Below, piece by piece: positions 28,400 to 38,030 of a stretch of 64,000 bases of DNA (position 1 is the stretch's first letter; the number at the start of each line of letters is the position of its first letter). Origin of the DNA: PALSA-350 sp963834445 (GTDB taxonomy: Bacteria > Acidobacteriota > Terriglobia > Terriglobales > Acidobacteriaceae); the NCBI GenBank assembly GCA_963834445.1, contig CAWIBU010000007.1, forward strand, positions 429,471 through 493,470, given 5' to 3'. Both the position numbers and the translations under genes were made by a program. The notes under the pieces are model-generated. The model did no database searches and was not told the DNA's origin. It saw nothing but the letters and a program-made list of their open reading frames with translations.

Positions 28400-29587
28400 A
28401 TGCACCTAGCAAAAACCGCCGCGCCGGCGACCCGCACCCAGCAACGGGCGACGCTGCTGATCTTTCTGTTGGTCGGCATCGCGCAAGCGGCATGGGCGCC
28501 CCTGGTGCCCTATGCCAAGGCGCGTGTCCACGCCAACGACCAGCAATTCGGACTGCTGCTGCTCTGCTTCGGCCTGGGCTCGATTCTTTCCATGCCCACC
28601 ATGGGCGCGTTGGCCGGGCGCTATGGCTGCAAGCCGCTCATCCAGATCACGGCCGTGGGGGTCTCGTTCGGCCTGCTCGGCGTAGCGGTCGCACCCACCG
28701 CGTGGCTGCTGGCCCTCGCGCTCACGCTCTTTGGCGCCTTCATTGGCTCCTGCGATGTGGTCATGAATGTGCAGGCTCTGCTGGTCGAGCGAAGCAGCGG
28801 CCGCAACCTGATGCCGTCGTTTCACGCACTGTTCAGCGTGGGCACGATCGTCGGCGCCATCCTGATGAGCGGTTTTCTCTGGGCCAACCTGCGGCCCGCC
28901 TTCGCGGCCACCGTGGCTGTCGCTCTGTTGCTTACCCTGCTGCTGCTGGCGCGTAGCGGACTGCTGCCTTCCGGCAAGCAGCCGGCAACCAGCAGTTCCG
29001 CCTTCGTCTGGCCGAGCCGCCACGTTTTGCTGCTGGGGGCGCTGGCTTTTCTCACCATGCTGGCTGAAGGCTCAATGCTCGACTGGAGCGCTTTGTTCCT
29101 GATGGGTAGCTCCGGCGTACGAGCCAGCCATGCCGGCATCGGTTACGCTGCATTTTCGGTGGCGATGACGCTCAGCCGCCTGACCGGCGGCTGGCAGGTG
29201 AGCCGTCTGGGCAGAAGGCGCCTGTTGGCAGGGGGCGCGCTGCTGGCGGCGGCCGGCTTCACGCTCGCTGCATTGCTGCCTTCAGCAACCGTCGCGGTGC
29301 TCGGCTTTACCCTCATCGGTGTTAGCCTCGCGAACCTGGTGCCGCTCTTCTTCAGCATGGCGGCCGAGGCCGGCGGCAACCTGGGCCTGAATGTGTCGTT
29401 CGTCAGCACGCTCGGCTATGCCGGCATCCTGATTGGGCCGGCGTGGATCGGCTTCGTGGTCCACGCCAGGGGTTTCGGGGTGGCCTTCGGCGGCGTTGCT
29501 CTGTTGCTCCTGCTGGTGGCCGGGCTCTCCATTCCCGCCGCCAAACCAGCACCCGCCAGCTGGAGCGCCGGCGCCGAAGGCTGGTAA
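28400..29587 (+). CDS. Major facilitator superfamily transporter (YbjJ-like)
   Basis: The product has 395 residues with 12 predicted membrane segments in two six-helix halves. The first loop has the MFS pattern in MGALAGRYGCKPLIQ. The mid-protein SVGTIVGAILMSGFLW, the central hydrophilic link (GLLPSGKQPATSSSAFVWPS) and the second-half LTGGWQVSRLGRRRLLAGG are well placed. Overall it resembles the YbjJ/fucose-permease branch. The substrate is unknown. It is divergent from metH with only a repeat between them. Confidence 0.88.
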   Translation: MHLAKTAAPATRTQQRATLLIFLLVGIAQAAWAPLVPYAKARVHANDQQFGLLLLCFGLGSILSMPTMGALAGRYGCKPLIQITAVGVSFGLLGVAVAPTAWLLALALTLFGAFIGSCDVVMNVQALLVERSSGRNLMPSFHALFSVGTIVGAILMSGFLWANLRPAFAATVAVALLLTLLLLARSGLLPSGKQPATSSSAFVWPSRHVLLLGALAFLTMLAEGSMLDWSALFLMGSSGVRASHAGIGYAAFSVAMTLSRLTGGWQVSRLGRRRLLAGGALLAAAGFTLAALLPSATVAVLGFTLIGVSLANLVPLFFSMAAEAGGNLGLNVSFVSTLGYAGILIGPAWIGFVVHARGFGVAFGGVALLLLLVAGLSIPAAKPAPASWSAGAEGW

Positions 29588-29610
29588 CTTGCTGAGATGA
29601 AAAGACCGTA

Positions 29611-29624
29611 GAGGAGCGCTCCTC
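29611..29624. repeat. Short perfect palindrome after the MFS gene
   Basis: GAGGAGCGCTCCTC is self-complementary and begins 24 bases after the MFS stop codon. It has no T tract, so it is only a possible terminator stem or protein site. Confidence 0.35.
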
Positions 29625-29769
29625 GGGCCGCAGTAAAGGGTGGTGACGATCGCAGGCATTGGCGCCCTGTCGCATCCATTTCGGGCAGCCGGCGCGGAGT
29701 TCAAATTGTGAAGCAGAGACCGCACAACTACACGCAAAGCCGAACAACTTTAAGTACCATGCAGGATGT

Positions 29770-31362
29770 ATGACAACCAGTCGAGGGATGCCCAGCCTGT
29801 TGACCTCATGTGCGCTTGTGGGCGCCGTCTCGCTTGGTCTGGGCCAGGCCACAACCAATACCCACACGGTTAGCGGACAAGTCGTCAACAGCGTCACCGG
29901 CCAACCCATCGCCCGGGCCCTGGTGGAGGTCGGCCAACACAGTATGCTTACCGATCATGAAGGCCGCTTTGCCTTTGAGGAGATAGGCGAGGGAGAGGGC
30001 GCGGCATTTGCCACCCGGCCGGGTTATTTTTCCCCGGATGGGAACTTCCCGGTGTCCGCGCAACCGCTCACCCTAAAGCTGGTTCCCGAAGCCATTCTTT
30101 TTGGAACCGTTACCGACGCCGTGGGCCAACCCATCCAGGATTTGCATGTGCAATTGAAGCGGTTGCAAGTCCGCAACGGGCTAACCACCTGGGAGCAGAC
30201 AGAATCCACTCTTACCAACGTGGAGGGCGAGTATCGCTTTGCCGAGCTGCAGGCAGGGAGGTATCGTGTGGTCACCAACTTCAAAGTAGATGGATTGCCC
30301 GGCGCCCCCTCGTCGGTTGCGTTTGCATCCACGGCGTATCCGCCGATGGAAGGCGATGCGGCCAAAGGCGGCCTCGCGCTAGCCGCCGGCGATCGTACTG
30401 AGGCAAATCTCAATCCCGCGCAAGAAACACTTTATCCCGTCACCGGGGTCATCAACGGTCCAGTCAACCGCGGCGTCAACATCGCGGTCGAGAACGCGGA
30501 GGGCGATTCCATCAACGCCACCCCACGCTTCTTTCGCGAGAGTGGCACGTTTCGCGTGATGCTGCCCAGCGGTTTGTACCAGCTCAAGGTGCGTTCGTTT
30601 GCGCAGCCCGAGCCGCTCTTCGGGACGCGCGATCTGTCTGTTGGCCATGGTCCACTCGAAGGGGTATCGATCAGCCTCGGCCCGCAGCTCACCATTCCGG
30701 TGGAGGTGGACTACCAGGACGTTGCGACTGGTGCACAACACGAAGCCACCGGGCCTCCTTCTCTGAACTTCACCCTCGAAAGTGCTGATCCTGCCGGACC
30801 GCGGCGGTCGTTTCCCGCGGAGTACCCCAACCTGCCGGGTAAGCCGCATACCTTCGAGTCTGGCGGGCCGCTCGTTGTGCAGAACGTCGAACCCGGCCGC
30901 TACGATATGGTGGTCCAGGGCAGTCAGCCCTGGTATCTGGCCTCGGCTTCGTGTGACAACGTAGACCTGATGCGCAACCCGCTGGTTATCTCAGCCGGGG
31001 CGGGCGCCTGCACCATTCGCGCCGTGGCTCGCAATGACTACGCCCAGTTGAAATGGTCGATCGCCCCTGGCGATGCCGGAAAGGTGAACGGAACCGTATT
31101 CGTCACCGCCCTTCCGTTGGACAAGCTCGCCGCGTCCGCGGAGACGTCCGAGGTGAGTGCGGCACCGTCGAACACTCCGCTGCAGGGAGAGTTTATTTTC
31201 CTCGCTCCCGGACGCTATCTGGTCGTAGCGTTGCCCTACCGGCAAGAGATCCCATATCGCGAAACCGACTCTCTACAAAAATATAGTTCGCTTGGTCAGG
31301 AAGTCACATTGCCCCGCAACGGTGAAGCGGAAGTACAACTCCGCGTAGCAGGAGAACCGTAG
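29770..31362 (+). CDS. Secreted carboxypeptidase-regulatory-like repeat protein A
   Basis: The product has 530 residues from the ATG at 29770, which gives a signal peptide ending near GLGQA. The first domain (HTVSGQVVNSVTGQPIARAL through ADHEGRF-like turns) is a carboxypeptidase regulatory-like beta-sandwich. Two further similar units follow (EAILFGTVTDAVGQPIQDLH; GEYRFAELQAGRYRVVTNF), then longer beta-rich parts. Such proteins are numerous in Acidobacteria and are thought to be surface or periplasmic binding proteins. The stop (TAG) is followed at once by the ATG of a paralogous gene, so the two form an operon. No enzyme motif is seen. Confidence 0.82.
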   Translation: MTTSRGMPSLLTSCALVGAVSLGLGQATTNTHTVSGQVVNSVTGQPIARALVEVGQHSMLTDHEGRFAFEEIGEGEGAAFATRPGYFSPDGNFPVSAQPLTLKLVPEAILFGTVTDAVGQPIQDLHVQLKRLQVRNGLTTWEQTESTLTNVEGEYRFAELQAGRYRVVTNFKVDGLPGAPSSVAFASTAYPPMEGDAAKGGLALAAGDRTEANLNPAQETLYPVTGVINGPVNRGVNIAVENAEGDSINATPRFFRESGTFRVMLPSGLYQLKVRSFAQPEPLFGTRDLSVGHGPLEGVSISLGPQLTIPVEVDYQDVATGAQHEATGPPSLNFTLESADPAGPRRSFPAEYPNLPGKPHTFESGGPLVVQNVEPGRYDMVVQGSQPWYLASASCDNVDLMRNPLVISAGAGACTIRAVARNDYAQLKWSIAPGDAGKVNGTVFVTALPLDKLAASAETSEVSAAPSNTPLQGEFIFLAPGRYLVVALPYRQEIPYRETDSLQKYSSLGQEVTLPRNGEAEVQLRVAGEP

Positions 31363-32973
31363 ATGTTGCCGATGCGCGGAATACGGCTTTTGTCGCTGCT
31401 GCTGGTTCTGGGAGCGAGCATTGCTGTCGCCCAGCAACCGGCCCCTGGCGGCCGCATCAGCGGCAAAGTGGTCGATGCCAAAAGCGGCCAGGCACTCGCC
31501 CATTGTGTCGTGCAAATTAGCCCCACCCAGCAGCGCCAGGCTTCGCTCTCGATGACCACTGGGGAGGACGGCCAATTTATTTTTAAAGACCTGCCCGTGG
31601 GAAAGTATGCTCTCACTGCCGGCCGGCGCGGCTACCTGAACCAGTCTTACCAGCAGCACGACGCCTTCTCCACCGCCATTGCCGTCGGACCTGCGCTGGC
31701 GTCAGAAGGCTTGCTTTTCCAACTCATGCCCCAGGCGATTGTCTTCGGCGTAGTCACCGATGAGGCGGGCGAACCGGTGCGCAAGGCACAGGTGCGCTTG
31801 TTTGAGGATCAGGATCGCAACGGAACCCGCTCCACCCGTCAGCGCAAGGCGGTGATGACCGATGACCGCGGCGTGTATGAGATCCCTGACATCGCGCCCG
31901 GCAACTATTACATCGCCGTCTCGGCGCAGCCCTGGTATACACGCCAGCAAGGGATGAGGGGGCATATCTTCCCTCAGCCGATCCAAACTTCGCCGGCGCC
32001 GGCCTTCGACGTAGCCTATCCCGTCACCTTCTATGCCAACGCAACTGATTCTGACGACGCCACCCCCATCCCGGTCAAAGGAGGTGAGCGCATCGAAATC
32101 AACATGAACCTGGCCCCGCAACAGGCCATGCATCTGCATATCGCTGTGCCCACCGGCGAAAATCAAGGGTACGGAGTCGCGCTGCAGCAGTCTCTCTTCG
32201 GGCAGATGGAACCGCTGCCGCTGGGCATACAGGCGAGGGGAGACGGGGTCCTGGAAATCGATGGTGTGCTCCCCGGGCACTATGAGGTGACGCTTACGCA
32301 GTTCGGCGCCGGACCGTCCAATGCTACTCATTTCACCACCGACGTAGCGGCCGGGGCCACAGAGCTGAATCCAGAAGAGGCAGCGGCAGACGTATCAGTA
32401 ACCGGTAAGGTGACACTCCCAGGCCGCAAGGTGGCTTCCGGCGCCATCTCGCTGGTGGGCACGCATCCGCGCCGGGACTACTCCGCCCAGCTCAATGACG
32501 CCGGCGAGTTCCAAATGAACGTGCCGCCGGGGGAGTACGCGGTGGCTGGTCACATTCCGCGAATGTATCTATCGCATGTCGCCTCACCCAACGCTACGGT
32601 AAGAGGCCGTATGGTGCAGGTGAAGGCCGGTTCTGCTCCCAGGCTGGAGATCGAAGCAGGTACAGGCTACAGTTCCATCGCAGGGGTGGCGCAGTCCCAG
32701 GGGCGCGGGGTGGGGGGCGTGATGGTTTTGCTTGCGCCGGAGGATGCGCGTGACAACCAGATTCTCTTTCGCCGCGACCAAAGCGATTCCGATGGGACGT
32801 TTACTGTCCGCGACATCCTCCCCGGACGATACCGTCTCTTTGCCATCGAAAACGGCTGGGATCTGGAGTGGGCCGACCCCAATGTCCTCAGCGCCTTTCT
32901 GAAGAAGAGCATTCCCTTGCAGGTCGAAGCCGATGAGACACTGCAGCAGTCCGTCGAAGTCCAGCCGCGCTGA
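31363..32973 (+). CDS. Secreted carboxypeptidase-regulatory-like repeat protein B
   Basis: The product has 536 residues with a signal peptide (RGIRLLSLLLVLGASIAVAQ). It begins with GGRISGKVVDAKSGQALAHC and contains a second unit (QAIVFGVVTDEAGEPVRKAQ, DDRGVYEIPDIAPGNYYIAV), then more beta domains and a final GTFTVRDILPGRYRLFAIE unit. It is a paralogue of the gene directly upstream, with no gap between them (GGAG of the ribosome site lies inside the upstream coding end). The two products probably work together outside the cytoplasm, but their ligand is not predictable. Confidence 0.82.
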   Translation: MLPMRGIRLLSLLLVLGASIAVAQQPAPGGRISGKVVDAKSGQALAHCVVQISPTQQRQASLSMTTGEDGQFIFKDLPVGKYALTAGRRGYLNQSYQQHDAFSTAIAVGPALASEGLLFQLMPQAIVFGVVTDEAGEPVRKAQVRLFEDQDRNGTRSTRQRKAVMTDDRGVYEIPDIAPGNYYIAVSAQPWYTRQQGMRGHIFPQPIQTSPAPAFDVAYPVTFYANATDSDDATPIPVKGGERIEINMNLAPQQAMHLHIAVPTGENQGYGVALQQSLFGQMEPLPLGIQARGDGVLEIDGVLPGHYEVTLTQFGAGPSNATHFTTDVAAGATELNPEEAAADVSVTGKVTLPGRKVASGAISLVGTHPRRDYSAQLNDAGEFQMNVPPGEYAVAGHIPRMYLSHVASPNATVRGRMVQVKAGSAPRLEIEAGTGYSSIAGVAQSQGRGVGGVMVLLAPEDARDNQILFRRDQSDSDGTFTVRDILPGRYRLFAIENGWDLEWADPNVLSAFLKKSIPLQVEADETLQQSVEVQPR

Positions 32974-33167
32974 GATCCTTCCTGATTGCGAAAACCAGCA
33001 GTCATTTTAAACCCGTCCCTCAAGCAAATTTGTCATCCCGAGCGGCTGACGTGCCTGCGGCAAGTTAAGGATGGAATGAACGCGGAGAGCGCTTGCTTTT
33101 AAGCCGTCCCTCAAGCAAATCTTTAAGCCCGTCCCCCAAACAAATTTGTCATCCCGACCGTAGCGTA

Positions 33168-33274
33168 CCTGAATTCCTGTTTCGCCATGTCAGACAGATC
33201 CACGTGTGCGGCTTTCATTAAGGAAAGCCGCATGAAGTTCGACAGCGCCATCAACTTCGACAGGAATTCGGGGG
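33168..33274. mobile_element. 107-bp MITE-like element, copy 1
   Basis: The ends are CCTGAATTCCTGT (one base changed from the consensus CCCGAATTCCTGT) and ACAGGAATTCGGG plus GG. The left flank is GCGTA; the right TA duplicate has lost its T (GGGGGAGCG). The internal hairpin is TGCGGCTTTC/GAAAGCCGCA. Confidence 0.8.
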
Positions 33275-33497
33275 AGCGAAGTGGAGGGATCTGCGGTGCG
33301 CTTTTCCCTCAAACCAAGGCCCCACGAGTGAGCTCGCAAATCCAGCCCCAGCCATTTTGTTCATTAGGAGCGGCCAACTTGCCTGGCGGCAAGTTAAGGA
33401 GAAATGAACGCGGAGAGCGTTTGCTTTTAAAGCCCGTCCCTCAAGCAAATTTCTAAGCCCTTCCCTCAAGCAAATTTGTCATCCCGACCGTAGCGTA

Positions 33498-33604
33498 CCC
33501 GAATTCCTGTTTCGCCATGTCAGACAGATCCACGTGTGCGGCTTTCATTAAGGAAAGCCGCATGAAGTTCGCCAGCGCCACCAACCTCGACAGGAATTCG
33601 GGGG
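33498..33604. mobile_element. 107-bp MITE-like element, copy 2
   Basis: There are perfect 13-base terminal inverted repeats (CCCGAATTCCTGT / ACAGGAATTCGGG) with a flanking TA on both sides inside GCG-TA...TA-GCG. The internal hairpin (33537-33562) is TGCGGCTTTC-ATTAAG-GAAAGCCGCA. Confidence 0.85.
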
Positions 33605-33858
33605 TAGCGAAGTGGAGGGATCTGTGGTGCGCCTTTCCCCCAAACGAAGGCCCTACGAGTGAGCTCGCAAATCCGGCCCATCCAATTTTGTTCATTGGGA
33701 CCGTAGCGTAGCGCAGTGGAGGGATCTGCTGTGCGCCTTTCTCCCAAACCAAGGCCCTATGAGTGAGCTCGCCAATCGTGTCCCGCCATTTGTTCATCGA
33801 CGCACTCTACTAGAATGACGGCCAGAGCTGCGAGGCAACGTTGCTTTTTATGGGCAGC

Positions 33859-36800
33859 TCACTGCACGATCAAGGTGACGGTGACGGAGTGGCTGATGGT
33901 TCCGCTGGTGCCGGTCACCGTGATGGGGTAGCTCTGCGGTTGAACAACCTGGCCGCTGGTGCCGCAACCGGCGAGCCCCGCAACCGAGCCGAGCGTAAAC
34001 AACAACAGAGCAACCGTGAGCAGCGGCGTTTGCCGCAAGACTCTGCGCATTCGCCGCGACGCGAAAAACGGCAACAGCAAAAGCGCGATTGATCCCCATC
34101 CCGTCGCCAGCGCCGCCGGCGCACTGCTCGCTGTCTGCAGCGTGAGCGCGGTCGTCACCGAGTCCGCTCCCGGAGTTACCGTTGCCGGTGAAAAGCTGCA
34201 GGTCGCGCCCGCAGGCAAACCGGAAGCGCTGAGCGTGATGGGCGAAGGGAACGAGCCGGAGGCGGCGCCCAGGGTAAACGAGAAGGTTGCCGACATCCCC
34301 GGCGGAATCGGGCTCGAGGCCTCCGGGGTGCCGCTGCTAGCCATGATCGTGAAGTCATCAGCGCTTACGCCGATGGTGGCGATCACCGGTGTCAGGTTGC
34401 CGGAGCTGGCGGTCAGCGTGTACGTCCCGGGCGCAAGCAACGGCAACGCCGAGAGGTCGAAGCCGGCTACGCCGTTCACCGCAACCACGGTTTGGGTTTG
34501 TGCGTAGCCATTCGGTCCGGTGATCGTGAGCGTGATCGTATTGGTGGCGCTCACGATCAACGTACCGGCATCATCCTCGATATCCACCGGCACCATGCCC
34601 AGGTTGCCCCCGGCAGCGAGACTGGCCGGCAGAGTGGTGGGCAGCGCCAGCCGCACCGCGGTATCAAGGCTGCCGGATGTAACGGTCACGCTGTCGCTCG
34701 CCGGAGAAAGACCGGTCGCCGTCGCCGTGAGTGTATAGACGCCCGGCGCGGCGAACACCAGGGCGCTCAGGTCAAAGCCGGCGACGCCATTGGCCGCCGT
34801 CACGGTGGCTGTATGCAGGTAGCCGCCGGGACCGGTAAGGGTGAGCGTAACCGCATTGGTGGCGCTCACGATCACCGTACCGCCGTCATTCACAATATCC
34901 ACCGGCACTATGCCCAGGTTGCCGCCCGCCGGGAGCGAGGAGGGCACGCTGGCGGGGATAGCCAACGCGGTCGCGGCAGTAAGGTTGGCGACGACCATCG
35001 CAACTGCAACCGCCTGCGTCAACTCGCCGGAGGTTGCAGTCAGCGTGTAGGAGCCGGCTGTGGTCAGGGGCAGCGCTTGGAGAGGAAAGCTGGCTAACCC
35101 ATTGACGGCAGTCGCCGTTACCGTTTGCGCATAGCCGCCCGGCCCGGTGATGGCGAGCATCACCACGTTGGTTGCCCCCGCAACGACGCCCCCGCCCGAG
35201 CTCTCGACCGCGACACCGATCGTGCCCAGGTTGCCGCCCACCATGACGGTGGGGACGGCGGCTGCAATTGCCAGCTTGGTCGCTGCCACGCCGCCGCCCC
35301 CCGTTCCGCTGAGGTAAACGTTCTGCGTTACCCTCGGGGAGCTGTCGTATTCGCTGCCGATCTGGATGGTGCCCGGCAGCGAGCCGGCCGCGCTAGGCGC
35401 CAGCTCGATGCCCAGCACACACCCGGCGCCGGCCGCCAACGTCGTGCTCACCGTGCAGGTGGTATCGGCGCCTCCCAGGCTGTAATTGGTTGAGGCCTGC
35501 AGGCCAGTTAAGGTCAATGCCGACGTGCCCACGTTGCTATAGCTAACATCCTGCGCGGCAGAAGAGGAGCCCAGCGGGACCGAACCAAAGCTGGCCACGC
35601 CGATGGATGCGATCACCTCGCGAACCACATGGTTCCGCGTGTCGGCGATAAAGATATTGCCGTAAACGTCGATGGCAATATCTTCGTCGTAGTTGAGGCC
35701 TGCCTCGGTGGCCGAGCCACCATCTCCGCTATACGCCGGGGCCCCGGTATATACGCCCACCGCGGTGGTGATGATGCCGTTATTCGCCTCCACTTTGCGC
35801 ACCAGGTAATTGCCGGCATCTGCGATGTACAGGTCGCCCGCGGGGTCGAGTGCCAGCCCCTTCGGGTCGTTGAGGCGCGCGCTGGTCGCGAGGCCTCCGT
35901 CTCCCCGGTAGCCGGCCGACCCCGTGCCCGCAATGGTCGTGATCACGCCCGCGGCAACCTTGCGAACTACATTGTTGTTATCGTCCGCGATGTACAGGTT
36001 GCCGGCATCGTCGATGGCCAGCGCGTCGGGATAATTCAGTTCGGCCGCGATGGCGGCGCCGCCATCGCCTGTATATCCCTGGGCGCCGGTGCCGGCAACG
36101 GTCGTAATGATGCCGGTGATGGCATCGACCCGGCGCACAACGTTGCCTGACTGGTCGGCGATGAACAGGTCGCCCTCCGAATCCAGCGCCAGCGCGATCG
36201 GTTGTTGCAGCGTGGCGTTCACCGCCAGCCCGCCATCGCCCGCGCTGCCGCAGCCGGCGCCGCCGGCAAAGGTGCTGATGTTGCCCGTCACCGCATCTAC
36301 TTTGCGCACCGTGCAGTGGAAACCGCCAATGTACAGATTGCCCGCTCCATCCAGCACCGTTTTCACGGGTTCGTCCAACGTGGCGCTGGTGGCCCCTGCG
36401 CCATCACCTGCGGCCACACCACATCCAGTCCCGGCAACCACGGTGGTTATGTTGCTGTTGCTGATGAAATCTTTCTGCACCACGCAATTGACGCTATCGG
36501 TGACGTAAAGATTTCCGTCGGCAGAGACAGTCACGCCGCTCTCGAAGTTGTTGGCGAGCGAAGTGAAGCCATAGGTTTGAATGGGCGCCGTATTGAACAC
36601 ACCAATCGGCGCACGCGCAAGGCCGTGCAGCAGCACGGTGGTAAGCTCGCTCCCGGGGGGTTGGTCGCGTGGCTTTGCGGCAGGGGCTATCCGCGGCTGC
36701 GGCCCGTCCGGTGCAGCGTCCAGGTTCGACGAACTGCTGCCAATGGCCTGGGCCGCTCCCGCCCGCAGGCCGGCCTGCTGCGGGCTAAAGGTAACAATGA

Positions 36801-37830
36801 CTGAACACACAGCGCCGTTGCTCAGGGCGCCGGTGCAGGTGTCGGCGCTGAGCCGGTAGTCCAGCCCGGCTATCCCCTCGGTTACCGACTGCATGGCTGC
36901 GGTGGCCGAGACGTTCGCGTCCAGGGCAAAGTGCAGTGTCTGCACAGCAGAACACGGGGTGACTCTGGCGCCCGCCGGGCACACGTTGATCGATCCGAAG
37001 TCAATCGCCCCCAGTGCAAGCTTTTCCACGGAACCCGCGGCATCGGCGATATACAGATTATGCCGGCTATCCTCCCACGCCCCTTCTGATACGGTCGTGT
37101 TGCCGAAGGTCGTGGTGTCGCCGGCCGGGTCATCGACGTGCAGCACCCCCGTCGTCGCTTTCGCCGTAAAGACGTTTCCTTGTCCATCCACAAAGAGGGC
37201 TGCGGTAGCGGCGGTCGAAATGTATGGCGCCGGTGTCGTGGTGCCAAAGGGAATCTCATAAATATGGTTGGACGCGTTGTCACCGTAGTAAACGTTGTTG
37301 CCGGCATCGACCGCGGCGCCCCGGATGGCTATACCCGGGACCAGCAGTGACTGCGTTCCCCCAGCCGATACTTCTGAGAGACCATGGTCGTCGGTGACAT
37401 ACACGTTTCCTGTGGAATCCACCGCTATCGATAACGGCGTGCTCCAGCCGCCGCCCAGCGTCGTTTGCGCGCCGCCGGCGGTGATTTTGTAGACCTTGCT
37501 GTCGCCATTACTGGTGACATACAAATTACCGAACCCATCAGCGGCGACCCCTGCCGGGCTGCTCAGGCCGCTGCCTATCGAGGTCTGCGTGCCATCGGCC
37601 GCGATCCTGATCACGGAGCTGAGCGTGAAGTCTGTGACATATAGATTGCCGGCGGTGTCTCCAGTGATGGCGGAGGGGGAGGAGAGGCCGGTCACCGGGA
37701 CCGTGCTCCACACCCCGGTAAAGCTGAGCAGATCGCTGCGCGGCCAGGCCTGGCCGGCGCAGCGTGTCCCCATCATAAAGATCGGAACAAAAACCGGAAC
37801 AAGATACCTGGTAATCCATTTTGAAACCAC
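33859..37830 (-). CDS. Giant secreted NHL/beta-propeller protein with Ig-like repeats
   Basis: The product has about 1323 residues from the GTG at 37830, which has GGGGGG six bases upstream and opens a signal peptide (SKWITRYLVPVFVPIFMMG). A GTG at 37854 is an alternative. First come NHL-type propeller blades (about 40-300; repeated GNLYVTD), then a Hydin/ASPM-like beta domain, a second NHL propeller (about 440-770; GDGGxA...LNxPxxLALD...GNLYIAD units), another Hydin-like domain, three near-identical Ig-like domains (VPVDI...TGPGGY...VNGVAGFDLSAL), and a final beta domain. The C-terminus has a hydrophobic stretch, RRMRRVLR, a second hydrophobic stretch and LAGC. Probably a surface adhesin or binding protein. 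Confidence 0.85.
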   Translation of the reverse strand: MVSKWITRYLVPVFVPIFMMGTRCAGQAWPRSDLLSFTGVWSTVPVTGLSSPSAITGDTAGNLYVTDFTLSSVIRIAADGTQTSIGSGLSSPAGVAADGFGNLYVTSNGDSKVYKITAGGAQTTLGGGWSTPLSIAVDSTGNVYVTDDHGLSEVSAGGTQSLLVPGIAIRGAAVDAGNNVYYGDNASNHIYEIPFGTTTPAPYISTAATAALFVDGQGNVFTAKATTGVLHVDDPAGDTTTFGNTTVSEGAWEDSRHNLYIADAAGSVEKLALGAIDFGSINVCPAGARVTPCSAVQTLHFALDANVSATAAMQSVTEGIAGLDYRLSADTCTGALSNGAVCSVIVTFSPQQAGLRAGAAQAIGSSSSNLDAAPDGPQPRIAPAAKPRDQPPGSELTTVLLHGLARAPIGVFNTAPIQTYGFTSLANNFESGVTVSADGNLYVTDSVNCVVQKDFISNSNITTVVAGTGCGVAAGDGAGATSATLDEPVKTVLDGAGNLYIGGFHCTVRKVDAVTGNISTFAGGAGCGSAGDGGLAVNATLQQPIALALDSEGDLFIADQSGNVVRRVDAITGIITTVAGTGAQGYTGDGGAAIAAELNYPDALAIDDAGNLYIADDNNNVVRKVAAGVITTIAGTGSAGYRGDGGLATSARLNDPKGLALDPAGDLYIADAGNYLVRKVEANNGIITTAVGVYTGAPAYSGDGGSATEAGLNYDEDIAIDVYGNIFIADTRNHVVREVIASIGVASFGSVPLGSSSAAQDVSYSNVGTSALTLTGLQASTNYSLGGADTTCTVSTTLAAGAGCVLGIELAPSAAGSLPGTIQIGSEYDSSPRVTQNVYLSGTGGGGVAATKLAIAAAVPTVMVGGNLGTIGVAVESSGGGVVAGATNVVMLAITGPGGYAQTVTATAVNGLASFPLQALPLTTAGSYTLTATSGELTQAVAVAMVVANLTAATALAIPASVPSSLPAGGNLGIVPVDIVNDGGTVIVSATNAVTLTLTGPGGYLHTATVTAANGVAGFDLSALVFAAPGVYTLTATATGLSPASDSVTVTSGSLDTAVRLALPTTLPASLAAGGNLGMVPVDIEDDAGTLIVSATNTITLTITGPNGYAQTQTVVAVNGVAGFDLSALPLLAPGTYTLTASSGNLTPVIATIGVSADDFTIMASSGTPEASSPIPPGMSATFSFTLGAASGSFPSPITLSASGLPAGATCSFSPATVTPGADSVTTALTLQTASSAPAALATGWGSIALLLLPFFASRRMRRVLRQTPLLTVALLLFTLGSVAGLAGCGTSGQVVQPQSYPITVTGTSGTISHSVTVTLIVQ
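34370..35290. repeat. Three tandem Ig-like domain repeats within the NHL gene
   Basis: Three coding units of roughly 270-300 bases share blocks such as GGGNLG-VPVDI, TLTGPGGY and VNGVAGFDLSALP. The DNA similarity between the units is high enough that domain number could change by recombination. Confidence 0.75.
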
Positions 37831-38030
37831 AGCACCCCCCGATAGGCTCGCCACAATTGCAGCCGCAATGTGTCTATCGGTGGGACAAAGGGATTACTTG
37901 AGAGCAAAAGTGTTCAATTGTCGGAATCGCAGCCTGTGAAGCCCGTACCCTTCAGGAACTGGGTTCTCACGCAGACTCTAACGTCGCTCAAAATCTACCT
38001 CACCCGCACGAGCTCTTAGCCCTGTACCCT

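Larger units (their letters stand above)
33001..33800. repeat. Array 1 of the TCATCCCGA-type dispersed repeat
   Basis: Tandem degenerate modules recur. Each starts TTTGTCATCCCGA or TTGTTCATTAGGA. One type then has a GACTTGCC/GGCAAGTTAAGGATGGAATGAACGC-type hairpin module ending in GCTTGCTTTTAA and CCGTCCCTCAAGCAAA. Another has GACCGTAGCG-AGTGGAGGGATCTGCGGTGCG followed by CCCCCAAACCAAGGCCC and GTGAGCTCGCAAATCC. Two MITE-like elements and one empty site lie inside. Open frames on both strands here are by-products of the repeat. Confidence 0.9.

Noticed and set aside
33187..33797. Several open frames on both strands in repeat array 1 (and similar ones in arrays 2-4)
   Set aside because: They consist of the repeat units, share the same peptide blocks in each array, and lack start sites of their own; treated as repeat artefacts.
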